Assembly (NCBI GenBank): GCA_003150485.1
Contig: QALX01000002.1
Coordinates: forward strand, 1-35,017
Direction: 5' to 3'
Source: Clostridiales bacterium
Lineage (GTDB): Bacteria; Bacillota; Clostridia; Oscillospirales; Oscillospiraceae
DNA length: 35,017 nt
Position 1 is the stretch's first letter, and each line of letters starts with the position of its first letter. The notes under the pieces were generated by a model, which saw only the letters and a program-made list of their open reading frames with translations, was not told the origin of the DNA and ran no database searches. Shown piece after piece: positions 12,213-19,935 of this stretch. A program made the position numbers and the translations under genes.

Positions 12213-14858
12213 ATGGCAGAGCCGGGAACTATCGAAAGTTTGCAAGAAAAGATTTCCGAAATGCGTAAAGCACAGGAGATTTTTGCGACCTATTCCCAGG
12301 CACAGGTTGATGCTATCTTCCAGGCCGTGGCAATGGAGGGGAGCCGACAGAGATTAGCCTTGGCAAGGCAAGCTATTGCGGAAACCGGCATGGGGATTCT
12401 AGAAGATAAAGTCATGAAAAACCACTACGCAGCGGAATTTGTGTACAATAAATACCGGCACATGAAAACCTGCGGCGTTATAGCAGAGGACCGCTCTCTG
12501 GGCATTCAGAAGATTGCGGAGCCCGTGGGTGTCATTGGCGCCATCGTTCCGATTACCAACCCCACCTCCACGGCAATTTTCAAGATACTGATCTGTCTAA
12601 AAAGCAGAAATGCCATTCTCATCAGCCCGCATCCCGGGGCAAAAAAGTGTACTTGTGAGGCGGTTCGCCTTTTGGCTGAAGCGGCCTATGGCGCAGGTGC
12701 CCCCGCAGGCATCATCGCCTGTGTTGGTGAGCCGTCGGTGGAATTGTCCAGAACCCTGATGGCTTCTGTGGATTTCATTCTGGCCACCGGCGGCCCTGAC
12801 ATGGTCAGGGCGGCATATGCTTCCGGGAAACCCGCCATTGGCGGCGGTTCTGGGAATTGCCCTGTTATTGTTGATGAAACGGCAGACATCGAGAATGTGG
12901 TATATTCCACCATCCAATCCAAAACCTTTGACTCCGGTATGCTCTGCACTTCTGAACAGGCTATGATTGTAGTGGGTACAGAGAATTATCGAAGGGTAAA
13001 GGAGGAGCTTGCCAAGCAAAATGCCCATATTTTGACGGCTGACGAGCTTGCAAAAGTGCAGTCCATCCTGTTAAGGGAAGACGGCACTGTTTCTCCCGCC
13101 ATCATTGGCCAGAGGGCCACTGCGATTGCCAGGCTGGCTGGGTTTGAGGTGTCGGATCAAACCAAACTGTTGGTGGGGGAAGTGGCCTCCGTTGAGCCAT
13201 CCGAGCCCTTTGCCCATGAAAAACTGTCCCCGCTGCTGGCCCTGTACAGAGCGTCCACCTTTCATGAGGCGCTGGAGCAGGCGGGCAAGCTGATTGCAGT
13301 TGGGGGACTGGGTCATACCGCTGCCCTATGGATTGATCCGCTCCAGGAGGAACACATCAAGCTGTGGTGTACCCGGCTGAAATCCTGCCGTCTGATCCTG
13401 AACAGCCCTGCGTCTCAGGGGGGGATTGGTGACCTCTGCAATTTCGGGCTGGCGCCCTCGCTGACACTGGGCTGCGGCTCCTGGGGGGGCAGTTCCCTCT
13501 CGGCCAACGTGGGCCCGGAGCACCTGCTCAATATCAAGACTGTGGCGGAGCAGCGGGACCCAATGCTGTGGCTGCGCCTACCCGCCCAGGTTTCCTTTCA
13601 GAAGGGCTGCACTGCCGCCGCCCTGAAGGAGTGGCAGGAGACATATGACTGCCGGCGAATTTTTCTGATTACGGACCGCTTCCTCCATCAGAACGGCAAT
13701 GCCCGCCCCATTCTGGACCAGCTGGAACAGATGAGAGTTTCCTATGCCAGCTTCTATGACCTTGACGCCGTCCCCACTCTACAGTCCGCCCGGAAGGGAC
13801 TGGCTGACATGGAGGCGTTTCAGCCGGATGGGATCATCGGATTGGGGGGCGGCGGCGCTCTGGATGCGGCCAAACTGATGTGGTATTTCTATGAACATCC
13901 TGAGGCGGAGCTCCAGAACATGGAGTCTGCCTTTCTGGATATTCGCAAGCGGATTTTTAAATTTCCACCCAGCGGAAAAAAGGCAGTCTTTGCCGCCATT
14001 GCGACCACCGCTGGCAGCGGGGCTGAGAACACTCCCTTTGCTCTAATCGTCGATGAGGGCACGGGTTTTCCGTACTCTGTCGCCGACTATGAGCTGCTGC
14101 CCACCGTGGCCATTGTTGACGCCGACAATATGATGGACCTGCCGAAGGGCCTGACCCGTACCTCCGGCATCGGAGTGTTGGCCCATGGGCTGGAAGCCTA
14201 TGTCTCCCCCTTTGCCTCGGACTACACGGACGGCTTTGCGCTGCTGGCCTGCCGGAATGTGTTCCGCTATCTGCCCCGGGCCTATGACAGGCTGGGACAG
14301 GACAGGGAAGCGCGGATCAAGCTGGCAGATGCCGCCGCTTTGGCTGGCATCGCCCAGGGCAATGCCTTTCCGGGACTGGGCCACGCCATGGCCTGCCAGC
14401 TGAGCGCTTGGCACCACCTGCCTCACGGCCTTGCCAGCGCACTGGTTTTGCTGGAAACCATGGACTACAACGCACGGAAGGCGCCGGAAAAGCTGGGGGC
14501 ATTATCCTGGCACAAGTGCCCCCGTATCCGGGAACGCTACGGCGAAGTCGCGGCATTTTGCGGATTCGGCGGTGAGACGGCGGACGAGTCCTATGCGGCG
14601 CTGTATCAAAAGGTGGCCGAACTGAAAAGGACCATAGAGATTTATCCAACCATACAGGAGTATGGCGTGGATGAAAAATACTACCTGGACACCTTGGACG
14701 CCATGACCGAAGCCGCCTGGAAGGACCAGTGTACCGGGTACAACCCAGTCTGCCCTCTGCTGACCGACGTGCGGGAGCTGTATCTGCGCAGCTACTATGG
14801 CGCGGCCAGGTACGAGGCGATGAGGCAGGGGGCTGTTGTGCCCGCCAGAAAAAAGTAA
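12213..14858 (+). CDS. Second AdhE (bifunctional architecture, altered ADH metal site)
   Basis: An 881-residue protein with the full AdhE layout. The aldehyde dehydrogenase half looks intact, with catalytic Cys245 (MLCTSEQ) and the GGLGHTAAL segment. The ADH half keeps a glycine-rich GGGG-ALDAAK and TTAGSGAE, but the metal-binding Asp is Gly654 (SGIGVLAH) and the active-site-region His is Cys728. Three metal ligands remain (His658, His724, His738). It may therefore work mainly as an acylating aldehyde dehydrogenase, or use another metal geometry. I choose the ATG at 12213 (MAEPGT, like MAEKKT in AdhE1), with GGGGGGA upstream; a TTG at 12192 is an alternative. The first 800 or so bases are clearly lower in GC than the rest, suggesting mosaic origin. 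Confidence 0.92.
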   Translation: MAEPGTIESLQEKISEMRKAQEIFATYSQAQVDAIFQAVAMEGSRQRLALARQAIAETGMGILEDKVMKNHYAAEFVYNKYRHMKTCGVIAEDRSLGIQKIAEPVGVIGAIVPITNPTSTAIFKILICLKSRNAILISPHPGAKKCTCEAVRLLAEAAYGAGAPAGIIACVGEPSVELSRTLMASVDFILATGGPDMVRAAYASGKPAIGGGSGNCPVIVDETADIENVVYSTIQSKTFDSGMLCTSEQAMIVVGTENYRRVKEELAKQNAHILTADELAKVQSILLREDGTVSPAIIGQRATAIARLAGFEVSDQTKLLVGEVASVEPSEPFAHEKLSPLLALYRASTFHEALEQAGKLIAVGGLGHTAALWIDPLQEEHIKLWCTRLKSCRLILNSPASQGGIGDLCNFGLAPSLTLGCGSWGGSSLSANVGPEHLLNIKTVAEQRDPMLWLRLPAQVSFQKGCTAAALKEWQETYDCRRIFLITDRFLHQNGNARPILDQLEQMRVSYASFYDLDAVPTLQSARKGLADMEAFQPDGIIGLGGGGALDAAKLMWYFYEHPEAELQNMESAFLDIRKRIFKFPPSGKKAVFAAIATTAGSGAENTPFALIVDEGTGFPYSVADYELLPTVAIVDADNMMDLPKGLTRTSGIGVLAHGLEAYVSPFASDYTDGFALLACRNVFRYLPRAYDRLGQDREARIKLADAAALAGIAQGNAFPGLGHAMACQLSAWHHLPHGLASALVLLETMDYNARKAPEKLGALSWHKCPRIRERYGEVAAFCGFGGETADESYAALYQKVAELKRTIEIYPTIQEYGVDEKYYLDTLDAMTEAAWKDQCTGYNPVCPLLTDVRELYLRSYYGAARYEAMRQGAVVPARKK

Positions 14859-14863
14859 TCGAC

Positions 14864-14892
14864 CGGGAGCGGCGTTTGGCCGCTCCCGTTTC
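14864..14892 (+). terminator. adhE2 terminator
   Basis: CGGGAGCGGC (14864-14873) and GCCGCTCCCG (14879-14888) form a perfect 10-bp stem with a 5-base loop, followed by TTTCC. It starts five bases after the adhE2 stop. Confidence 0.85.
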
Positions 14893-14973
14893 CTATTTCC
14901 GGCTGGAAAGGGGGAAAAGCGGGGTCTTTCTGTAAAAGTCCCTTCAAACACACTGGCGCCAGATACCTGCCTG

Positions 14974-14982
14974 TGTTATACT
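14974..14982 (+). promoter_or_regulatory. thyX extended -10 promoter
   Basis: TGTTATACT (-10 TATACT at 14977-14982) is an extended -10 element without an obvious -35. It lies about 25 bases before the thyX GTG start. Confidence 0.5.
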
Positions 14983-15006
14983 TAGATAAAATAGGAGGGG
15001 TTTACC

Positions 15007-15783
15007 GTGTTACATGTTACTTTAATTGCCCATACGCCGGAGCCGGAGCGGGTGGTGGCGGCGGCGGCCAAGCTGTGCTACTCCAAGGTGGGGGCGACAA
15101 ATCTGCTGGACGGCCTGACGGAGGAGAAGAGCGCAAGATTTCTCAATATGCTCTCCGACCTGGGGCATGCCAGCCCTGTGGAACATGCGTCGTTCACCTT
15201 TGCCATCGAGGGGGTGTCCCGGGCCCTTTTGGCGCAGATCACCCGGCACCGCCTAGCCTCTTATTCTGTCCAGAGCCAGCGCTATGTGAGATTAGATGAC
15301 TTCCAGTTTGTGGTCCCCCCTGAGGTGGAGCAGAATCCGGAGGCAAAAAAGCTGTTCCTGGACGCCATGACTGCCCAGGGAAAGGCTTACCTGGAACTGG
15401 CCGCGGCGCTGCAAAAGAGCCGCCAGGCGGAGCTGATGGCCGAGGGACTGAGCGAGAAAGAGGCGAAGCGGAAGGCGGAAAAGCTGGCCAATGAGGACGC
15501 CCGGTTCGTGCTCCCCAACGCCTGCGAGACCAAGATGGTGGTGACCATGAACGCCCGGAGCCTGAACCACTTCTTCCAGCTGCGCTGCTGCAACCGGGCC
15601 CAGTGGGAGATCCGCAGGCTGGCGGAGGAGATGCTGAAGCTGGTCTATCCCGTGGCGCCCAATCTGTTTGCCGCCAGCGGTCCCAGCTGCGTCTGCGACG
15701 GCGCCTGTCCTGAGGGCAGTATGAGCTGCGGGAAGTGCAGAGAGATGCAGGAGAAGTACCGAAAGCTCAAGGAAGCGCTGTAA
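15007..15783 (+). CDS. thyX: FAD-dependent thymidylate synthase ThyX
   Basis: A 258-residue flavin-dependent thymidylate synthase. It makes dTMP from dUMP using methylene-tetrahydrofolate as carbon donor and reduced FAD as hydride source. The signature RHRX7S is at residues 80-90 (RHRLASYSVQS), preceded by the ThyX-typical SPVEHASF at about 56-63. The start is GTG, placed by AGGAGGGG nine bases upstream. The C-terminal tail carries five cysteines in a CVCDGACPEG...CGKC pattern, seen in some clostridial ThyX, which could bind metal (uncertain). The stop overlaps the thpR start (TAATG), so thyX, thpR and the DUF1294 gene are one operon. Confidence 0.96.
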   Translation: MLHVTLIAHTPEPERVVAAAAKLCYSKVGATNLLDGLTEEKSARFLNMLSDLGHASPVEHASFTFAIEGVSRALLAQITRHRLASYSVQSQRYVRLDDFQFVVPPEVEQNPEAKKLFLDAMTAQGKAYLELAAALQKSRQAELMAEGLSEKEAKRKAEKLANEDARFVLPNACETKMVVTMNARSLNHFFQLRCCNRAQWEIRRLAEEMLKLVYPVAPNLFAASGPSCVCDGACPEGSMSCGKCREMQEKYRKLKEAL

Positions 15784-16304
15784 TGCGGCTGTTTTTGGCC
15801 ATCAACTTTCCGGAGGGCGTGAAGAACGCACTGTCATCCGGGATGACAGCCCTGGCGAGACGAGGGGTCCGCGCAAACTGGTCCCGGCGGGAAAACCTGC
15901 ACCTGACCCTGGAGTTTTTGGGGGAGGTACGGGACACCGCGCCGGTGGTGGAGGCGATGGAGCGGGTGAAGGCCCACAAGTTTTCCATCTGCTTTACGGA
16001 TACCGGCCGGTTCCGCCGGGATGGCGGCGATATTTTCTGGCTGGGCGTGGCCCGGACGGAACCGTTGATGCTGCTTCAGGCTCAGCTGCACGAGGCGCTG
16101 CGCCGGGAGGGGTTGCGGCTGGAGCGCCGGCCCTACCGGCCCCATCTGACCCTGGCCCGGCGGCTGCGGGAGCGGGGTGAGATCGGATTTCCGGCGCCGC
16201 TCCCCGGAGCGATACCGGTGACGGGGTTTTCCCTGATGCAGTCGGACCGGGTGGAGGGACGGCTCCGCTATACCCAGCTGTATTGGAAGGAGTTGGAGGA
16301 CTGA
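15783..16304 (+). CDS. thpR: RNA 2',3'-cyclic phosphodiesterase (2H family)
   Basis: A 173-residue member of the LigT/ThpR branch of 2H phosphoesterases, which opens 2',3'-cyclic phosphates on RNA. The two HxTx catalytic motifs are HLTL at residues 40-43 and HLTL at 121-124, spaced as in the family. The ATG shares a base with the thyX stop. A longer in-frame start inside thyX is less plausible, because the family begins with MRLFLAI. The gene is followed one base later by the DUF1294 gene. Confidence 0.93.
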   Translation: MRLFLAINFPEGVKNALSSGMTALARRGVRANWSRRENLHLTLEFLGEVRDTAPVVEAMERVKAHKFSICFTDTGRFRRDGGDIFWLGVARTEPLMLLQAQLHEALRREGLRLERRPYRPHLTLARRLRERGEIGFPAPLPGAIPVTGFSLMQSDRVEGRLRYTQLYWKELED

Positions 16305-16305
16305 G

Positions 16306-16605
16306 ATGGCGAGCAATCTGCTGTTGGGGTTCCTGATTTATTTTGTGGGAATCAATCTGGCGGCTTTTTTTCTCTACGGCCTGGACAAGCATAAGGCCAA
16401 ACGGCATCAGTGGCGGGTTCCGGAGCATACCCTGCTGCTGGCGGCCTTTCTGGGCGGCTGTATCGGGGCCATGGCCGGTATGGCGCTGTTCCACCATAAG
16501 ACCCGAAAAACAAAATTCCGTGTGGGGGTTCCGGCGGCGGTTGTGCTGTGGGCCGTGATATTGGTTTTTGGGGGGCTCCGTTTTGCCTCCTGGCTCTGGA
16601 CCTGA
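16306..16605 (+). CDS. DUF1294 small membrane protein
   Basis: A 99-residue protein with three predicted membrane segments (about 5-24, 43-62 and 76-96). It has the DUF1294 hallmarks: YGLDKHKAKRHQWRVPE, then a glycine-rich GGCIGAMAGM and FHHKTRKTKF. The function of the family is not established. It starts one base after the thpR stop, so translation is probably coupled. No terminator is evident directly after it. Confidence 0.88.
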   Translation: MASNLLLGFLIYFVGINLAAFFLYGLDKHKAKRHQWRVPEHTLLLAAFLGGCIGAMAGMALFHHKTRKTKFRVGVPAAVVLWAVILVFGGLRFASWLWT

Positions 16606-16633
16606 GACGGAGCGGAAAAGTGTGGAAAAATTT

Positions 16634-16693
16634 ACGAAATCGTTAAAAAAGGCATTTTCGCAGCTGGTATAATAGTGCCGTTACGAAAATGCC
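16634..16693 (+). promoter_or_regulatory. promoter of the C39-like peptidase gene with flanking inverted repeats
   Basis: TGGTATAAT is an extended -10 (TATAAT at 16668-16673). It is bracketed by a perfect 10-bp inverted repeat, GGCATTTTCG (16651-16660) and CGAAAATGCC (16684-16693). A second palindrome, ACGA-AA-TCGT (16634-16643), lies where a -35 would be, and TTACGAAA occurs at both 16632 and 16682. This looks like repressor control. Confidence 0.6.
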
Positions 16694-16718
16694 GGTTGTT
16701 TACTGAGAGAGGATTTGT

Positions 16719-17558
16719 ATGCAGCAGAGACACAAGAGGAGAGGGACGCCCCGCCGCCGTCCCAGGGGACGGAAACGGAAAAACAGACTGCTGCGCCGGA
16801 CGCTGCTTGTGGTGATTGCGGCGGTCTGTCTGTTTGGCGTGGTGCAGGGGCGGAAGCAAGAGGAGCGCCCGGTGGACAACTGGAGGCCAGTGGACCCTCA
16901 GCACGAGCTGACCATGGAGGAGTCCATCCAGAACAATGCCAGCGCCTATCCCGACACCCTCCTCCAACTGCTGGAACGAAACCCGGAAACCGTACAGTTT
17001 GTCTACGACTATCCCCAGGAGAAGGATAAGAACCACACCATCGATCTCTCCAGCGACCTCTCCGGAGGAGGCGTTCCGCTGTTTTTGCAGTGGGACAAGC
17101 GTTGGGGCTATGAGACCTACGGAAGCGATATGATGGCCATCACCGGCTGCGGCCCCACCTGCCTATCCATGGTGCTCTGCGCCTTGACAGGGAACGCCGA
17201 CTGGTCACCGTTACGAGTGGCACAGTTCTCGGCGGAGAACGGCTACTATGTGGAGGGCACCGGCACCGCCTGGGCCCTGATGTCCCAGGGTGCGGCGACG
17301 ATGGGACTGTCCGCCCAGGAGCTCACCCTGTCCGACAGCCGTATTCGGGAGCGGTTGGAGGCAGGCGCTCCGATTATCTGCTCTATGGGGCCAGGGGACT
17401 TCACCGATTCGGGCCACTTTATTGTCCTATCCGCCCTGAACAGCGATGGGACCATCCAGATTCGGGACCCCAACAGCCCGAAAAACAGTGAAAAGGGCTG
17501 GGAGCTCCAGCGCCTGATGAATCAGATGCAAAACCTGTGGGCCTATACTGTGGCGTAA
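16719..17558 (+). CDS. Membrane-anchored C39-like cysteine peptidase domain protein
   Basis: A 279-residue protein with a very basic N-terminus (residues 1-27), one membrane anchor (about 28-43) and an extracytoplasmic C39_2-type papain-fold domain (about 118-279). The probable catalytic residues are Cys144 (TGCGPTC), His233 (SGHFIVL) and Asp250 (RDPNS). Such proteins are usually annotated as C39 family peptidases and act at the cell surface; the substrate is unknown. The ATG follows GAGAGAGG by about seven bases. It is monocistronic, with its own elaborate promoter and a shared terminator against exoA. Confidence 0.85.
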   Translation: MQQRHKRRGTPRRRPRGRKRKNRLLRRTLLVVIAAVCLFGVVQGRKQEERPVDNWRPVDPQHELTMEESIQNNASAYPDTLLQLLERNPETVQFVYDYPQEKDKNHTIDLSSDLSGGGVPLFLQWDKRWGYETYGSDMMAITGCGPTCLSMVLCALTGNADWSPLRVAQFSAENGYYVEGTGTAWALMSQGAATMGLSAQELTLSDSRIRERLEAGAPIICSMGPGDFTDSGHFIVLSALNSDGTIQIRDPNSPKNSEKGWELQRLMNQMQNLWAYTVA

Positions 17559-17567
17559 TCATGACAG

Positions 17568-17605
17568 AAGCGGAACCCCTTCCGAACAGGGAAGGGGTTC
17601 CGCTT
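17568..17605. terminator. bidirectional terminator between the peptidase gene and exoA
   Basis: AAGCGGAACCCCTTCC (17568-17583) and GGAAGGGGTTCCGCTT (17590-17605) form a perfect 16-bp stem with a 6-base loop. It lies between convergent genes; the T-run is better on the plus strand. Confidence 0.9.
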
Positions 17606-17613
17606 TTGTCTCG

Positions 17614-18372
17614 TCAGAGGGAGAGGGTCAGGCCCACTGGGCAGTGGTCGCTGCCCATGATCTCGGGAAAGAGCTCCGCCGCTGCAATCCGGTCGGCCAG
17701 CCGGTCCGAGATGATAAAGTAGTCAATGCGCCAGCCCGCGTTGTTCTTCCGGGCATTGAAGCGGTAGCTCCACCAGGAGTAAGCCCCGGTGCGCTCCGGG
17801 TACAGGGCGCGGAAGGTGTCGGTGAAGCCGACGTCCAGCAGCTGGGTCAGCTTGGCCCGCTCCTGGTCGGAAAAGCCTGGGTTGCCCCGGTTGCTCTTGG
17901 GGTTTTTTAGGTCAACCTCCTGATGAGCCACATTCAGGTCTCCGGCGTAAATCACTGCTTTATGCCGGTCCAGCTCCAACAGGTGGGCCCGCAGGGCGTC
18001 CTCCCAGCTCAGCCGGTAATCCAGACGCTTGAGCTCACCCTGGGCGTTGGGGGTGTAGCAGCAGACAAAGTAGTAATCGGGAAATTCCAGGGTGATCAGG
18101 CGGCCTTCCCGGTCGTGTTCCTCGATCCCCAGCCCGTACTGGACCGAGAGCGGTTCCTGCCGGGAAAACACAGCAGTACCCGAGTACCCCTTTTTCTCCG
18201 CGTAGTTCCAGTATTGGTGGTAACCGGGCAGGTCAAGCTCCACCTGTCCTGCCTGGAGTTTGGTCTCCTGGAGACAGAACAGGTCTGCGTCCAGAGCGGA
18301 GAACACGTCAGCAAATCCCTTTTTCAGGCAGGCGCGCAGTCCGTTTACGTTCCAGGAAATCAGTTTTAACAT
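17614..18372 (-). CDS. exoA: Exodeoxyribonuclease III / AP endonuclease
   Basis: A 252-residue ExoIII-family enzyme that cuts at abasic sites and removes 3' blocking groups in base excision repair. The family motifs are all present: SWNVNGLR at 6-13, LQETK at about 34-38, YTPNA at about 105-109, GDLNVAH at about 143-149, WRIDYF near 215 and the catalytic GSDHCPV near 241-247. It starts with ATG after AGAAGG and lies 25 bases after the PepD-like gene, so it is probably the second gene of that operon. Confidence 0.96.
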   Translation of the reverse strand: MLKLISWNVNGLRACLKKGFADVFSALDADLFCLQETKLQAGQVELDLPGYHQYWNYAEKKGYSGTAVFSRQEPLSVQYGLGIEEHDREGRLITLEFPDYYFVCCYTPNAQGELKRLDYRLSWEDALRAHLLELDRHKAVIYAGDLNVAHQEVDLKNPKSNRGNPGFSDQERAKLTQLLDVGFTDTFRALYPERTGAYSWWSYRFNARKNNAGWRIDYFIISDRLADRIAAAELFPEIMGSDHCPVGLTLSL

Positions 18373-18397
18373 GGCGGAAACCTTCTTTCTCTTTGGG

Positions 18398-19801
18398 TCA
18401 GCCGTGGAGGGCGATCTCCTCCAACGTGTCCTTCAGCAGGTGGACAAAGTGGGGGATGGCCTCCAGAGAGGCCCGTTCGTGGGTGGAGTGGGCGTCGAGA
18501 ATGGTGGTGCCGATGATAACGGCGCAGATATCCGGGTGCTTGGGGATGAGCCGGGAGGGTTCCAGGCCCTCGTGTACCGGGGTGATCTCCATAGGGGTGC
18601 CGTTGCGTTTGGCCCAGAGGGCGGAGATGCGCCGGGCCAGCGGGTTATCCGCCACACCGTCCCAGGGGGGATATCCCACCTCCTGGGACAGGGCGAAGCC
18701 ACACCGGTCTGCGATCAGATGGCAGCCCCGGGCCGTCCGGTCCAGGGCCTCCTGGGGAGCGCCCCGGAGGAACAGGTGGCAGGTGAGGACGCCAGGCTTC
18801 CACTCCACTTTTCCCAGGTTGGCGGAGCAGGCGGGCACCTTGGGCCATTCGGGGAGCCAGGCCAGTACCCCGTTGGGGAGAGTCAGGAGGAAGTCCAGAG
18901 CAGACTGCCGGTCCACCGGCGTCCAGACGGCGACCGGTTCGGCCAGGGGAGTCAGGGCCACGGCGCCGCCCAGCTGGGGTACCCGGTCCAGGGCCTTGCG
19001 GAACCGGTCCAGATCTTTGGGAACCACCACGGCGGCGGCCTCAGAGGGGATGGCGTTCATGGCGGAACCGCCGGTGAGGGCGGCGATGTCCGCGTCGGTC
19101 TCAGCCAACAGGGCAGCCAGCAGGCGCAGGGGATTGATCCGGCCCTTGCCGATGTCGCTGCCGGAGTGGCCGCCGGGGAATCCGCTGAGGGCCACCCGGT
19201 AGGCGGGGCGGGGGTCCGGCGCGGTCTCCATAGTCCGGGTCCAGATCTGGTAACAGCCGCCGGCGGAGCCTACGATAATCCGGTTCTCCTGAAAGCCGTC
19301 GGTGTTGATTAAGTAATGTACCCCGTCCAGCCAACGGGGGTCCAGGGCTTTGGCGCCGTCCAGGGCGCGCTCCTCCCGGGTGGTGAACAGGAGGCGGATG
19401 GGGCCGTGGCGGAACCGCTGCCGCAACAGCCAGAGGGCGGCGGAACCTGCCAGCAAGTTGTCGGCCCCCAGGGAGGAGCGGCCGTCACTTTTCAGCCAGC
19501 CGTCCTCGGTGCGGCACACGATGCCGTCCTGATCCGGGTGGTAGTGGCTCCCCGGGGCCGTGGCGCAGACCATGTCCAGATGGCCCTGGATGCAGACGCA
19601 GGGCGCCTGTTCCAGACCGGCGGTGGCGGGGAAGTCGCAGCGGAGGTTCCAGAGGGCATCTGTCTGCACCGTGCCGCCCATGGATTGGAATATCTCGGCC
19701 AAAGCGTGGGCCAGTCCCGCCTCCCGGCCAGAGGGGTGGGGGATGGCGGAGAGGGTGCGGAACTGCTGGATAATTTCGCGGGTCATCTGGGTGAGCTCCA
19801 T
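18398..19801 (-). CDS. pepD: PepD-like aminoacyl-histidine dipeptidase (M20 family)
   Basis: A 467-residue metallopeptidase of the M20C/PepD type, which hydrolyses dipeptides in the cytoplasm using two metal ions. The metal and catalytic signature is visible in order: GHLDMV (about 82-87), LGADN, TTREE, NTDG, the GGHSG of the lid domain, and a C-terminal DAHSTHE. The usual acidic SEEEG after the TD is GFQEN here, so specificity may differ from E. coli PepD. I choose the ATG at 19801 because AGGAGG is nine bases upstream; an in-frame ATG at 19828 lacks a site. It leads the unit with exoA and is divergent from the AlaX gene. Confidence 0.88.
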   Translation of the reverse strand: MELTQMTREIIQQFRTLSAIPHPSGREAGLAHALAEIFQSMGGTVQTDALWNLRCDFPATAGLEQAPCVCIQGHLDMVCATAPGSHYHPDQDGIVCRTEDGWLKSDGRSSLGADNLLAGSAALWLLRQRFRHGPIRLLFTTREERALDGAKALDPRWLDGVHYLINTDGFQENRIIVGSAGGCYQIWTRTMETAPDPRPAYRVALSGFPGGHSGSDIGKGRINPLRLLAALLAETDADIAALTGGSAMNAIPSEAAAVVVPKDLDRFRKALDRVPQLGGAVALTPLAEPVAVWTPVDRQSALDFLLTLPNGVLAWLPEWPKVPACSANLGKVEWKPGVLTCHLFLRGAPQEALDRTARGCHLIADRCGFALSQEVGYPPWDGVADNPLARRISALWAKRNGTPMEITPVHEGLEPSRLIPKHPDICAVIIGTTILDAHSTHERASLEAIPHFVHLLKDTLEEIALHG

Positions 19802-19836
19802 AATGTCTGCCTCCTGTTGGGATTTCATGCAACCTT

Positions 19837-19865
19837 ATTATAGCGGATTTGCCACTATGTGAAAA
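19837..19865 (-). promoter_or_regulatory. pepD-exoA promoter
   Basis: On the minus strand TTTTCA (19865-19860), a 17-bp spacer and a perfect TATAAT (19842-19837) form a good promoter. Confidence 0.65.
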
Positions 19866-19877
19866 GACAAAAATCTG

Positions 19878-19886
19878 TGGTATACT
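19878..19886 (+). promoter_or_regulatory. alaX-recD2 extended -10 promoter
   Basis: TGGTATACT (-10 TATACT at 19881-19886) is an extended -10 about 50 bases before the AlaX gene. The -35 is weak. Confidence 0.5.
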
Positions 19887-19935
19887 AACGAAATGAAAGC
19901 GATTTGACACAGCACAGAGAAATGAGGCAAAATCA

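Noticed and set aside
12213..14858. adhE2 as a pseudogene
   Set aside because: The frame is open for 881 residues, the aldehyde dehydrogenase half keeps its catalytic residues and most of the ADH half is conserved. Altered function is a better reading than decay.
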